A DNA stretch of 64,000 nt, from the NCBI GenBank assembly GCA_050084985.1, contig JBITNC010000002.1:39432001-39496000 (forward strand). The letters are read 5' to 3'. Every line of letters starts with the position of its first letter. Position 1 is the stretch's first letter. Shown piece after piece: positions 1 through 12,853 of this stretch. The position numbers and the translations under genes are program-made. Under the pieces are notes generated by a model. That model was not told the origin of the DNA and searched no databases. It saw nothing but the letters and a program-made list of their open reading frames with translations. Source of the DNA: Nageia nagi. Lineage: Eukaryota; Pinophyta.

Positions 1-760
1 TTACATTGTTAATTTTTCCATTTATTTATTATTTGGTAGTCAACTGTCAACATCTGTATTCTTTGGGTGGAATATGAAATTTTGATTTTTTTAATTTGAA
101 GTTTTAATATTCATTTACCTCTTCAACTATCTAGTAATTTTTATGGAAGAGAATTTCACAAACACTGAATTAATTCTAAAAATTTTCTTTCCAAAAAAAG
201 ATGATTTCTAACAATCAATATTATTCATTAATATTTTGTTTAAATTTTAATGTTGTAAATCAATTTAATATGAAATTATGCAAATAAAGGTTATTAAAAG
301 TTTAAAATAAGTTTAAATGATTTTTATCAAAAGCAATATAATTTTTTAATATTTAAATTAATGGAATTTTTTGTGCATTAATTCAATTTTTAAATTTATT
401 TTTATTTTTATTAATAATTTTTATTGAACATTTATTATTGTAGGTTATATATATAGAGCATGTATCTACTTCATAATTAAAAGATTTTCTTTCATTTTTT
501 AATGTCAAATTAGTTTCATTTTAAAATTAAGTTAATTTTTCATATAAATATTTTCATAAACTTGATTATCATATAAATATCATTTTTATTGATTTTGTCA
601 GTTAATTTTTCTTCAAAAATTTATTTTTAAATTTTCCATTTTTTTCAATTTTTAAATTTAGCTTCTTCTTTTAATTGAAAATCTTAATTTAAAAATCCCA
701 AGTTAATAGTAAATGTGAATTAGAAGAAGTAAGGATTTAGACATAACAAGCACATAAGCA
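1..760. other. AT-rich spacer, no gene seen
   Basis: This stretch is made almost entirely of A/T runs. I see no reading frame with recognisable protein similarity, no RNA gene and no terminal repeats on either strand. It looks like intergenic or deeply decayed repeat DNA. Confidence 0.6.
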
Positions 761-764
761 TGCA

Positions 765-806
765 TATGTGTGTGTGTGTGTAGTGTGATTAGTGTGTGTG
801 TGTGTG
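765..806. repeat. (TG)n microsatellite
   Basis: Two blocks of TG dinucleotides are separated by a short interruption (TAGTGTGATTAG). This is an ordinary dinucleotide repeat and probably length-polymorphic. Confidence 0.85.
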
Positions 807-1021
807 TAGTTGTGTTTATGAATGAATGGTCACATCCTTATATAATGTATTGTGGGAGATGATTGATTAGTCATGTAAAGAGAATATTAAAGTAGTTCTA
901 TACTTGTATTAACCATAGTATGAATGTAAGATAAAACTGTTGTATAAAAATTGTGAATAATAATAAGGATATGATGTTACCCTCTTATGCAATAAGAAAG
1001 AAAATCCAACATGTGTAGGAG

Positions 1022-1165
1022 AGTTGGAGAGAGAGGTAGCTAAAACGTCTCAAGTGGATAATAATAGGCCCTAGGTTCAAACTCTCCCCCCTCACATGAA
1101 TGTGGATATGTAACATATGCTGGTGTTAATACCTTACACAAACTTGTAACTCATCCAAAAAAAAA
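1022..1165 (+). mobile_element. Putative tRNA-derived SINE
   Basis: A roughly 145-bp unit starts with a purine-rich head containing a box-A-like segment (GGTAGCTAAAACG). It continues with a box-B-like segment (GGTTCAAACTC) at the usual spacing and ends in an A9 tract after CTCATCC. This head, body and A-tail layout is that of plant SINEs transcribed by RNA polymerase III. I could not find a convincing target-site duplication, so the exact ends are uncertain. The GGCCCTAGGTTCAAA core resembles the SINE-like unit near 47.2 kb, which may point to related families. Confidence 0.55.
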
Positions 1166-2703
1166 GAATATCAAAGAGGATGTGACCATATCCCTAAGCA
1201 AAGAAATATATTGAAGAAGAGAGATAAGTCATTTTAGGATAGTACTGCATATGAAATGGGTGTGTATTTCTAAAGAGAAAAATAATATTAAATAGAATTA
1301 TCATCATAGGAAAGAGAAGTAAAATAACTTTATTATTATTATTATTATATATTCTCCCTTTGACATATTTAAACAATCCTTTAGATAAGGATGAATATTG
1401 AAAAGAAAAAGTGTAAATCTGATAAAGAAGGATTGAGAAATAGAATGGATGAAACTTACGAAGGAAGTTACTAGAATGTTGGACTCTATGAAATGAGAGC
1501 ATCATAGAGAGTAAAGGAAGATTCAGATGGATCTAAAGTGTCCATGGAGCAAGAAGTATACCCAAAGGGGGAAACTATGTATTTGTTGGAACTTACTCAG
1601 GAGAGGAGTACAAAGGAGAGAAGACCAACCTATATGTGGATATTAGGTAACAAACTTTTCAATGTTTTTATGTATCTTAGGCCTTCTCATGAAGGCCACA
1701 TGAATATATTTTCTTGGTGATTTAATATTTTAGTTTTGATAGAAATTTCTCTATCCCTAATAGTATTCTCATGTGTTTTGTGTATGTTTGTATTTTTGGA
1801 TGAACTCCATGATCTATGAAGGATGAGTAGGTAGATAGCTTCCATGAGAGGCTTATAAAGATCCAATTACAAAATCAAGTGTAAAATGCTCAAACAATAC
1901 ATATAAACCCCCACATTTGAACTAGGGCATATGAATTAAGCATAAACTACACAAGATTACCAATGTCTTGCCAAGACTAGAAAAATCAATTATTACAAGC
2001 TCACAATTCCAACATTTAGCTTATACATGTATGAATGAATAATCAAACCATGCAATGCTGTAATAGTTAAGCATAACATAAGAAAAAAATGAAATCCAAT
2101 GCCCAACTCCTATATATAAGATAAATGATGATCAACAATATATTTTACCAAGCCCTAAGGTTAGACAATGGCCTCCAAGGAGCCAAATAGAGCATAATGT
2201 GTGTCTCTCACTACTGAACATATGGATGGTGAGTGGGACATACTTACTCCTTTAGAACCTAAATCCTCTCCATCGAAGGAGCCCTCCTCAAATATTCAAA
2301 ACCAATTAAGGTAGAAGCTCAACCTTTGAATACCATCAGATGGTCTAAGGTGTTGCACCAAATTATAGACTAACAAGATTGCTCAACTTGCTAATCCTCC
2401 TATATGCTGCACCTAGGGGTTTTTTAGCATTTTACTAAGACACTTATCCTTTGGATGGTATCGAAGTAATAATAATAATCAAGTATATCCAACTATGAGG
2501 CTCTAATATCTTTTATAATACATCATTGGATCTAGATTACAGCTAGGAGTCATCACTTGTCTCTCATAATCCAACGTTAGGCTTATAAGGGCCTAAGATG
2601 CCCAACATGGATGCCTAGGGTTCAAGCATGCCTAACGTGGGTACCCAAGAGAAATTAATGCCAACATGGACGTTTGGAGTACCACACATACCTAACATGG
2701 GCC
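1166..2703. other. Spacer without recognised gene
   Basis: Only short chance reading frames are present. From about 2580 to 2703 there are imperfect short repeats built on CC(T/C)AAC(A/G)TGG, possibly the remains of an older repeat into which the Copia element inserted. I recognise no protein product. Confidence 0.5.
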
Positions 2704-2708
2704 TAGGT

Positions 2709-3204
2709 TGAAGGAGTTGGAATATAATAAGAACAATTCTAAACTCCCAAGATCACATGAAAGCTCACAATTACATCTAACAAACTCACAAAATAATCTC
2801 ACAACACAATATGTAAGTGGTTCCTCCAACTAGGAGTACATCCACTAACTAGATCTTTACTTCAATCATAAATATAAATCTCTTACAATCCTCCTAATCT
2901 CAACTCCTACACTTATATCCTATAGCATAACTTTACTCCACAATTGGTGGGTGATCACAAAGAGGGAGCCTTCTATTTATAGGCCAAAATCTCTCTTTAG
3001 ATCACCCTTTTATCTAATGTACAAAAAGCATGATATGCACATCCTTTTACCTAAGGGGCATGCTCATGACATGGAGTGTAAGACAAGTTACATTATCATA
3101 TTCATTTAAATGCTTAAGGTATCAAATGATACCCTTAAGTATTAGTGAACTTACATAGAAGATTTAATGCAAACCTTTACAATAATGCATTATACATTCC
3201 AACA
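2709..3204 (-). repeat. Copia 3' LTR (left copy)
   Basis: Direct repeat of 10156-10650. On the plus strand it begins TGAAGGAGTTGG and ends TTCCAACA, so it has the expected TG...CA ends. It is flanked on the left by TAGGT, the first half of the target duplication. Confidence 0.93.
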
Positions 3205-3659
3205 CTCCCTCTTAATGCAATATTGGGATAGAGCGAGTAAGAGAGAAGAAGAAGAGAAAGTAAGAGAGTTCTCCTCCAAACAGATACAACGAAGATGAGA
3301 ACTTTTTACATATTTATGAAGTAAGAAAGATCTAGTTTGAGACTCACTACTTTGCCAAATACAATCATTAACCACAACTGATTTTAATGTACATGAAGTA
3401 GTCATCCAACTAGAAGTTGTGAAGAGTCTCTAAGAGCCTACATACTTAGGTAAGTAACCTACAATCTCAAAGAAACTTGCAAGTGGTAAGCAGCTCAAAT
3501 AACAAGATCAGTTAGATGCATCATATTTATATCAACAAGGATAGATGAATCACATAAATGCCATCATGAACTAATCAATGGTGCACTATAAGTCATCACA
3601 AAGATGCCATGCCAAAAACTTATAGTCACCTATTGTATATAAAACATGTGTTGATTATC

Positions 3660-4010
3660 ATTACAAAATAGAACATGCATATACAAGTTCCTCACATATG
3701 GATAACTAAATAGTGCCAAAAGACACATAAGAGTTCCTTACACATGGATAACTAAACAGTGCTAGATGGACCAAAAATAGAGTATGCACATACGAGTTTC
3801 TCACATATGGATAACTAAATAGTGCCAAAACACACATAAGATTTCCTCACATATGGATAACTAAATAGTGCTACATTGACCAAAAATAGAGTATGCACAT
3901 ATGAGTTCCTTATATATGGATAACTGAATAGTACCAAAAGACATATAAAAGTTCCTCCTCACACATGGATAACTGAATAATGCTAAATTGGCCAATTTGT
4001 ACAATACGTT
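3660..4010. repeat. Tandem repeats, about 115-120 bp, in Copia 3' untranslated region
   Basis: About three imperfect units are each made of two half units around the phrase CACATATGGATAACTAAATAGTGC. The alternate half units share ACCAAAAATAGAGTATGCACA. The array lies between the RNase H remnant and the 3' LTR and has no coding role I can see. Confidence 0.75.
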
Positions 4011-4122
4011 TCTCATGTAGAGTGAACTTATCATGAAGGTGTACAATAAAATCAACACTATACATCATAAAATCCTCCTAAGGGTGAAGTTATCATCATA
4101 AACATGAATTAAACACAAGAAT

Positions 4123-7069
4123 TCAAACTTCATTCCCCCTTGAGGGTAACTTCACCAACCTGATAGCATCCTTAAGCTTACAAAATTGAGCCTCCAGGAG
4201 GGGCTTGGTGAACAAATCAATGGAGTTCAAGGTGGATGGACAATACTTTAGGTGTATGATGCCATCAAGAACCTTCTCCTTGATAAAATGGGCATGTATT
4301 TCCACATGTTTTATTATTTGATGGAACATTAGATTCTTAGCCAAAGAAATAGCCAACTTATTATTAGAAAAGATCAAAGATGAGCCACCTTACTCATACC
4401 TAATTTCTTTCAGAAGATACCTTAATCAAATGGCTTCCTAAGCAACAACAAACATGGCATGATATTCAGCTTCTATGGTGGAAAGAGAAATAGTAGGCTA
4501 CTTCTTGGAAGCCTAAGAGATAGCAACTAAACTAATGCTAAACACATATGTAGAGGTTGACTTCTTATCATCTCTATCTCCTCCATAGTCAGAATCTAAA
4601 GAGAACAAATGAGGACAACTTGGAATACTTGAGAGTAAGATCCTTAGTCCCTTCAACATACCTCAAAATTTGCTTAATAGCATTGAGATGCTTAACATAA
4701 GGTTTTTACATGAATCATGCCATCAAATTCATTGCAAAGGTAATATCTAGCATGGATATAATCAAATACAAAATACTACCAATTAATTACCTGTAAGCTA
4801 TAGCATTAGCTAATTAAAAGTTAGAGCTTAGAGAAATAGTGATTCTAAGATAGACTGGGATTACAGCATATCTACACTCCTCTATTCCAAACTTCTTCAA
4901 GATATCTGATATATACTTAGATTGACTAAGGTAAGTATAATCCTTGTATTGATACACTTACATTCTAAGATATTAGTGCAAGAGATCAAGATCAATCATT
5001 TCAAATATTACCTTAATTTTGGATATGCACTCTTGAATGATTTCATCATTGTTCCTAGTAATCAAAAGATCATCCACATAAAGGAGAATTAAGACCACAT
5101 CTTTTTCTTGATTGAGAACATATAAATTGGAGTCAAAAAAACACTTAGAGAATCCAATGTCTATAAAGTAACCTAAAATCTTTTTGTACTAGGCTCAAAG
5201 TGCTTGCTTAAGTCCATACAATGACTTCTTTAGCTTACACACAAAGGACTCTTTGCCTTCCATAATAAATCCTTTTGATTGATTCATGAAGATTTTCACA
5301 TCTAAGTCACCATTGAAAAATGCACTCTTGATGTTAAGTTGAAAAGATTTCTATTCTTGAGCTAAAAAAAGAGCAAGAATTACTCTCATACTAGGCATCT
5401 TTTCTATGGAAGCAAAGGTTTTCTCATAATCTATATCATATTTCTAAGCAAAACCTTTAGCTACTAATCTTGCCTTGTATTTCTTAATATCTCCAATTGA
5501 ATTAAACTTAACCTTATAGATCCACTTATTGCCAATCACATTATTTTCATTGGGATAAGGAACCAAGTCCCAAGTCTTATTTTTCATAAGCACCTCATAT
5601 TCCACTTTCATGGCTTCCATGCAACGCTTGTGCTTAGAAGCTTCTTTGAAGGTTGAGGACTCATGCTTGTTATCAATCTTGAAAATTAAGGATTTATTCA
5701 AGGTCATGCTCCTTATTACCCTTTGTGTTGGAGAATTTTATTCTTGAGGTGACTTATCTACATCAATATCCAACTAGCTAGGAGCAACTAAAAAGTCCTT
5801 TGGATCATCAACATCCTCATTAGAAGTAGATTCTTCAAAAAGTACATTGAACTTTACAACCCATTAAATGAACACTACTTTATAGGTTGGAGAGTAGAGC
5901 CTGTAGCCTCTATGCTGACTATCATAACCCATAAAGATGCATTTTTTAGCTCTTTTGTCCAACTTCTTTTTTTCTCAAAAATAATGTAGGAGAATGCTTC
6001 ACAACTAGATAGCCTAAGGTGAGAAATGTTAGGTTTTTTCCTGACCATGCCTCAAAAGGAGTTTTACTCTAAATGGATTTTATGGGACACCTATTCAAGG
6101 TGTAAATAGCAGTGCTAATAGTTCAACCCATAAGAATTTAGTAAGATTACCCAACATGCATCTAACCATCTATATAATTATTCTTTTTTTCTTTTCGACA
6201 ACATCATTTTGTTGAAGAGTGTAAGGAATTGTAAACTATCTCTTGATTCCATACTTAGCATAATAGTCATTGAACTTATTGCTATTATATTCTCTCCCAT
6301 TATCTGATCTCAACATCTTGATTTTAAGGTTAGTTTGATTCTCAACAAAGGCTTTAAAAATTTTAAAACTCTCAAAGGTTTGATCCTTATGCTCAATTAG
6401 ATACCCAAAGGTCATCCTTATAAAGTCATAAATGAAGGTCAAGACGTAAAATGCTCCTCTAAGTGACTTAGTCTAAAATAGACCTATCAAATCTGAATGC
6501 ACAAGTTAAAGAGGTTGAGATGCTCTTGTTACCTTATCTTTTTCAAATTTTTATCTATACATCTTACCAAGAATGCACTTCTTGCATAGACTAACTTGAG
6601 GAGAAATTGAAAGCAAACCTTCCATAAGTTTTTGGTCTTTTTTGATTTGAATACTCTTGTGGTTAAGGTGCCCTAAATAATGGTGTCAAATATTGCCTTT
6701 AGAATACACACTAGAAGTAAGACATATCTTTGATGGAACTTGATCCATAATGTAGAGGTTATTTTTCATTGATGCTTTAACCAAAGTGGCAAGTCCTTTC
6801 TTAATGCACTAAGATTGAGAATCAAACTCAAAAGAGTATCCTTTTCTAGCAACTTGGATTATGAAGAGAAGGTTCATCCTTAACTTAGGAACATAGAGAA
6901 CATTTTCAAGAACCTTTTCATGAATTAGCACACTTCCAATTCCTTGGACTTCAAGGGTAGAGTTATCATCTATCACAACGGCATTATTTTATACTTGTGA
7001 AAGTTTTCAAACATTTTTTTTTCAAATCATAGGTGATTAGTGCAACCAGATTCAACAATGCATTCAGAT
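4123..7069 (-). pseudogene. Decayed Copia pol (PR-IN-RT-RH)
   Basis: Reading the minus strand from the right, a protease active-site remnant (ESGCTNH, expected DSGCTNH) lies at 7032-7056. The integrase HHCC region follows at about 6560-6690, with the catalytic core holding LRSDNGREY near 6280-6310. A GYDSQHRGYRLY segment of the integrase end is near 5900. The reverse transcriptase start, with KNKTWDLVPYP and KARLVAKGFA, lies at 5444-5707, the YVDDLLIT active-site box at about 5060-5085, and the RNase H end at 4123-4620, including ADSDYGGDRDDKKS and EAEYHAM. Family knowledge: these domains are cleaved from one polyprotein and carry out reverse transcription and insertion. Here they are spread over several frames and broken by many TAA/TAG/TGA codons, so this is a pseudogene. 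The domain order makes the Copia assignment secure. Confidence 0.92.
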
Positions 7070-8066
7070 GAAAAAGAGTGAGACATGGAGTAGAGCATCG
7101 TAGCAAAACCAACATGAATATTCTTCTTTCCTTTGTAGTTCTTTACATTTCTATTACATTTATTCTTTTTCTCTCTTTTATTTTTATAGCAATTAATTTC
7201 TTTGTGACCTTGAATGCCATAATAGTTACAATTGCCATCAAATTTTTTCTTAGTATAAGGAGTGTTTGCTTTACTTTTTTCATCTCTTTGCTTGAAATTA
7301 TTATTGTTGTCGTTGTTCCTACTACTATGGTTGTTGTTCCTATTATTGTTATAGCCACTACCTCTTTTCTCAAACCTTTTGGAGGAAGAAGGATAAGATT
7401 TCCTTTGATGGTTGAACTTCTTTTTGAAAGGAGTTTTGATTGCTTCAAAAGCAACATTAGTATTCTTAGGAGAAGAAATCGACCCTTTATTTTAAAGGTT
7501 TCCTCATGCTTCAAAAGGTGCCTAGATAGGTTCTCAAGGGAAATGACTTCTTCTTCATCATCAAGCCTTGTTTCCATAACCGTTACAAAGTTTCTAAACT
7601 TTGAAGAGAGGTTTTAAAAAATGATGAAGATCATGAACTCATCATTTATCCAATTGCATCCATAAACAACAAGTTGAGTCCTTAGGTCAATGATTTTATT
7701 CAAGTAGATAGCCACATTTTCATCTTCCTCCTGATGTGATTGAAGCAACTTTTAAAAAATGGTAAACCTTCTTAAAAGGTTTGAACCAAGGTAGATTTGT
7801 TTAAGCTTATCCCATGCTTCTTTTGTTGAGGTTGAATAAGAAATCATTAGAAGCACATTATCTAAAACTGCATGGTAAATCATGGAGGTTGCCAACTCAT
7901 TCTTTGTATTGTAAGCCTCTAGTGCCTTTTCATCTGTAGGAGGTACAAGGTTCTTATTTACTATTTGCCAAAATTTCTTTGCCTGCAATTCAACTCTCAT
8001 CTGAGGTTTCTAAATTCCATAGTTGGAACCATTAAGAATGTATTTGGATAAAAATAATTCTCCCAT
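7070..8066 (-). pseudogene. Decayed Copia gag
   Basis: The minus-strand frame starts at ATG 8066 and opens with the usual Copia gag start (LNGSNYGI, then a stop where W is expected). A gag helix region follows (KKFWQIVNKN ... TSTKEAWDKLKQIY, 7752-8000). It continues through a basic, low-complexity stretch (7143-7577, partly frame-shifted). A zinc-knuckle remnant lies at 7188-7232 (CNYYGIQGHKEINC), in which the second cysteine of CX2CX4HX4C is tyrosine. Gag normally forms the virus-like particle in the cytoplasm. Stops and frameshifts make this copy non-functional. Confidence 0.88.
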
Positions 8067-8939
8067 TTGCTACATAAGAATGTGAAATAATAAGCATGTG
8101 GTTTCAATAAATAATATTAAATGTTAAATTTTTAAAAAAAAGTAAATAATACATGTTACATTTAACACTAAAGACATGCTTGATTTGATTCACAAGTGTA
8201 AAAATTTTACAATAATAACCCATGGACCTAAATACATTTCTCATCTCAAGAATCGTAGATGTAGAGTGACATTGTTGAGGCTTATTTTTTTGTCTAAAAT
8301 TAAGCCTTCACTTGGATGCCCACATAAGAGGAGCCCAAGTCCTACCAATTCTCAACCAGTTCCCCTTGGATAGTAATATACTCTCATAAAGAGAAGTACT
8401 AGCTATTTTCTAAGGTTCCAATGTTTATTAGATTGGCCAAATTATTAATCTTCATTAGGTTTCAAGTTTTCCTCCTAGATTATCAGGATAATCCTTGAAT
8501 GGACGTGCGGATATGTGGTATCACTACACACATACTTGTCCACCTATTGGAGATAAATCTAGACCAGCAAAGGACTTAAGGGTAATTAAGAAGTATGGAA
8601 TTTTCACCACTTGGATTGTCAAACTTAAAGGCTCTAGTCTACTTGTCCTCACCTCATGGATCCCCAAACAAGTCATGTTATAGAATGTACATGCAGATGT
8701 GTTCATTTTAGGGGGTTTCTCACTTCAATGTTTACATTTTTGTTTGCATAAGCAAATAAATCAAAGTGCAAAACATAAAATAAAAAAGAATAAGTAAAAC
8801 ATCATCCATTCAAAATTTCAAACCTAAGTGTCTAATAGGTTTTGTTTACCAACTCCTAAAGGACATATTTTACATCATTCCTAATTTTTGCACAAGTTCA
8901 TTTTTGCATAAGGAAGTAAATTGTATCATAACTTAAGTT

Positions 8940-9170
8940 TTTAAGTAATAAGCATGTACTTTAAAAAAGTAAGCACTAAGCATAAGCATGCATCATTTTA
9001 ACTTAACAACTAAGTACTAAGCATAAGCATGTATCATTTTAACATAAATGTTTAAGTAATAAACATAAGTACTTAATCATAAGCATGCATTATTTTAACT
9101 TAAAAATATAAGCTCTAAGCATTTAACTTAAAAATTAAGTAAGCAACATGCATTAAACTTTAAGTAAAAA
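8940..9170. repeat. Degenerate tandem repeat in Copia 5' leader
   Basis: Four or so imperfect copies of a 50-60 bp phrase containing TAAGCATAAGCATGCATCAT and TTTTAACTTAA lie between the primer binding site and gag. I see no coding role. Confidence 0.65.
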
Positions 9171-10155
9171 ATTCATAACACGCTTTGGAGGTCCCAAAAG
9201 GGATTCATTTTCCTTCCTATTATTCCCACCTTACGATAAAAGAGTATCACAAAGTGACAAAAATTAGAAATTGAACTTACACTGAGGGAGGTGATATTAG
9301 AATCTAATTTTGATGTTCCAAACATGTGCTTGTCAATTCATTTGTAGAGAGGAGGTCATCATGGTTTAGAAGAAGATATGAAGAGCTTAACCAATCAAAT
9401 ATTTCTAGAAAATAGAGAAGATTCAAGTTTAAACAAAACATGTATTAGATAGCTAGTTTGCACCGTAAGGGCTTGGGGTAAGACACCCATCAAATATTAT
9501 ATTTAGGCAAAGGATTTTACACTCAAATCCTTTCTACCTATCCTTATGGAAAATATTATCTTACAACTACGAAACTCCCTTTTCAAATGCAAAGCAATCC
9601 AAACAAAAAAATCATTCTAAAATAATTGTAGCTAAAAAAAAAGATAGTAGCTAAATTTTTTTTTAAATGATTCTCACAAGCTAATTTGAGACAAAAAAAA
9701 TTGATTTGTTTTTTTTAACTATCTCCTCAAATTTTTAAAGAAATGATCAAGATTTGCAAAGCATATAACAATGATGCATCCTCAAAATAACAAGAATTTT
9801 GCAAATTTTTATTAAAAGACTTATAGTAATATATTAATAATTTTTTAAAAATATATATATAACTAACATAAAGAATTTTAGTATGAATAAGAACTTCTAT
9901 ATCAATATATTGCTACCTTTTAACAAAAAAATGCAAAAAAATATATATTGAACTAACACATTACAACAAAGAATTATGTTAGTACCATAAGGAATAGTCC
10001 AAAAAAATACAAGAAAGAAGGATGTTATACCTTCAAATATTTTACCTCACCAAGGTAATGTAAGATGAGAACTGAAGAAACATCACCAAGATGTTGAAGA
10101 AAAGCTTCCACACCAAGGATGTGAAGTGGAGACTCTAAGGTGCTTTAATACCAAA

Positions 10156-10650
10156 TGAAGGAGTTGCAATATAACAAGAATAATCGTAAACTCCCAAGAT
10201 CACATGAAAGCTCACAATTACATCTAATAAACTCACAAATCAATCTCACAAAACAAGATGTAAGTGGTTCCTCCAACTAGGAGTACATCCACTAACTAGA
10301 TCTTTACTTCAATTACAAATACAACTCTCTTACAATCCTCCAAATCTCAACTTCTACACTGTATCCTATAGCATAACTTTACTCCATAATTGGTGGGTGA
10401 TCACAAAGAGGAATCCTTATATTTATAGGCTAAAATCCTTCTTTGGATCACCCTTTTATCCAATGTACAAAAAGCATGACATGCACATCCTTTTACCCAA
10501 GGGGCATGCTCATGACATGGAGTGTAGGATAAGTTACATTATCATATTCACTTAAATGCTTAAGGTATCAAATGATACCCTTAAGTATTAGTGAACTTAC
10601 ATAGAAAATTTAATACAAACCTCTACAATAATGCATTATACATTCCAACA
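10156..10650 (-). repeat. Copia 5' LTR (right copy)
   Basis: Partner of 2709-3204. On the plus strand it begins TGAAGGAGTTGC and ends TTCCAACA, followed directly by TAGGT (10651-10655), the second half of the target duplication. On the minus strand this LTR would supply the promoter, and the primer binding site is two bases inside it. Confidence 0.93.
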
Positions 10651-10655
10651 TAGGT

Positions 10656-11872
10656 ATCATAATGGGCCAATGTGGGAGTCTATGAGTCTCCCCAAGGCTG
10701 GTGCATGTATAAAAGTGCTCATTTATCTTCTTAAGTGCTAAATAGACCTTAGGATTCCCATAATCATGTATCAAGATCTCCAAGTACATTAAAATACCTA
10801 ATCTACACTTGAGAGTGAGATGTACCACTTAGGGCTCATAGTGGGATTCACTAACCCATAAAGTCTTCTATCCCAAGTCCAAACTTAAAGCACAATAATA
10901 ATAATAAAATATAATACAAAGGGGAATCTATTGGATTCCATGTTTAATTACAATTATGTAAGGGGTGTGTCGTAAAGCCTCCCCTCTTGAATTAATTTCC
11001 CTCAAGCAATGGTAGAAGGATGCACCATATTATCTTCCAATAATCCTTCAATCTTGAATATTGTAATCTACTAAAGTGAAATCAAATTCAATATATCCAT
11101 GTCATGATGAAGGCCCTCTATGAAATGCTAGAGTTGTATCTTCATGCATCAAAAATGCATGAAAAAACTCTAATATGCTACCACTATGACTCCTCATTAA
11201 CTATCTCATGGTTATCCTCAAAGAATATGAGAGTGTATGAAAGTCTCCAAGGGGTTTACCTACAAAAACCTCAAGTAAATCATATGTAAGTGTAAATAGA
11301 TGGAGCCTTTGTTCCCTATCTATGGAAAAACTCTCCCTAAGCTCCACATTGGGTTCCACACTTCCCCAACTGTAAATGTGAAGCCAAAAACTTCCCCATC
11401 CTCAAAGGTGGGATGCCAAGCTATTATTTGTCCCATTATCAAGTACACAAACCTTCCTAGTCTAACATGGGGAGCCAATACTCCCTCAAATAATGCTTTT
11501 GCCATGATCATCCATGAATAAATTCTTGAGAGGGTCATACCTTCTAAATAACCAAGTAATCAGGTCACTTGAGAAGTGTATTGGTGGGAAAACCAACTTT
11601 CCTATATCATAATTCCATCTATTAGCTTGGGGTGGCCCTAATTATTCCTTTGTATAATAATTCCATCTATTATCTTGGGGTGGCCTTATATATAATTTCA
11701 TCATCATTTTATGATCATACTCAGGGCTATCCATTTTTCTTTTGTATCTTCTTTCTACCTCTAGATAAAACCATAACTCCTCCTTCTCGATCATGGTTGG
11801 ATCAACCTTTTCGATAACACCTTTGAGAGAAATCCCTTTAGAACCTAGTGACCTATATTTACATTCATCTCC
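10656..11872. other. Spacer between two LTR elements, no gene recognised
   Basis: Short open frames occur on both strands (for example 11320-11538 and 11642-11881 minus) but I recognise no family. A phrase around ATAATTCCATCTATTA and CTTGGGGTGGCC occurs twice (about 11610 and 11656), a local duplication. This may be an old unclassified repeat. Confidence 0.45.
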
Positions 11873-12831
11873 TGTTAACACATAAAAATGAATTTATGTT
11901 TTTAAATCAATAAATTAATGAAATATGCTTGGCTTAAATATATGTCTTGAATGTATTAAAGTGATAATATCAATGTTTGTCTTGAATATGAATTTTATAA
12001 TGATTATCTTGAATATTGCATGGATTATCTTGAATATTGCATGAATTATCTTGTTATTAGTGTGTTTATCTTGAATATTGTGAGTTATTCTTATTTATGT
12101 AGATGCATGCCGACTCATGGGTTGTATTATCTATTATCTATATAAATAAGGGATCTAATAGTAAGTCCACATAACAAGGATACACATGATCCCGCGTATG
12201 GTCTTGTAAGTGGCAACCCCTTAAGGTATCTTTTGGTACCGCCTACAAGGCTGTGGTTTGTGTGCTTCCTTTTGCGAGCTATCCTGACATCCATGATCTA
12301 TTCTGATATCATATTATTATCTGATACATCCGTATTTAAGTTCTGGACTTAATCGAAAAGTCAAAAATCATCAAAAGAAGGCCACCGGTGCTCCTTTATG
12401 AACCAAGAACATTGTCGATGCTCTATTATCTCTGAAACGGACCACCCGCGATCCTCTTTTTGCATCTTCATAGGTCACTACATTTTTCAGGGGAAGTTCA
12501 TCATCAATACATCGCCAACATCTTCATCTTCTGTTGTCAGGTACGTTCCATGAGGTAAGTATACAAATCACAGTCTTGTTTGGTACAATTACATTTAAAT
12601 TTCTGAATTGGTTATCTTGTTTATTGCTATTGAGAATAAATTGCTATCTTTAGTTCAAATACAAATATATTGGGTTTGTAGATATTTACCTATTTATTTA
12701 TTTGCATGCTCAATTTTATTTGTAAACATTTGTGAGAATAAATTGCTATCCGTAGCTCAAATACAGATAATATTGAGTTTGTAGATATTTGCTTATTTAT
12801 TTATTTACACGCTCAATTTTATTTGTAAACA
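11873..12831 (+). repeat. TR-GAG 5' LTR
   Basis: Direct repeat of 17027-17964. It is 21 bp longer because it holds one extra copy of a short tandem unit (GATTATCTTGAATATTGCAT, about 12000-12045). It carries the palindromic GC-rich motif at 12439-12454. It should contain the promoter; a TATATAA at about 12140 is a candidate TATA box, but this is only inference. Confidence 0.92.
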
Positions 12832-12833
12832 TT

Positions 12834-12849
12834 TGGTGAACCCGACGTG
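12834..12849 (+). other. Primer binding site candidate
   Basis: TGGTGAACCCGACGTG begins two bases after the LTR end and starts with TGG, the complement of the tRNA 3' CCA. I cannot assign the tRNA with certainty from sequence alone. The gag ATG follows only a few bases later. Confidence 0.6.
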
Positions 12850-12853
12850 AAAC

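Larger units (their letters stand above)
2709..10650 (-). mobile_element. Full-length, inactive Ty1/Copia retrotransposon
   Basis: This complete LTR element reads on the minus strand. It is bounded by two about 495-bp LTRs and by the 5-bp target duplication TAGGT (2704-2708 and 10651-10655). Inside the right (5') LTR lies a methionine-tRNA-type primer binding site (minus strand TGGTATTAAAGCAC, about 10140-10153). Inside the left (3') LTR is a purine tract (minus strand TTAAGAGGGAG, 3205-3215). The domain order on the minus strand is gag, protease, integrase, reverse transcriptase, RNase H, which defines Copia (in Ty3/gypsy the integrase comes last). Every domain carries stops or frameshifts, so this copy cannot make its own proteins. 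The two LTRs differ at about ten of the first 112 aligned bases by eye, so the insertion is not recent. Confidence 0.93.

Noticed and set aside
7078-7617. A 179-residue plus-strand frame
   Set aside because: It is the antisense shadow of the Copia gag/zinc-knuckle region, which explains the same DNA on the minus strand.
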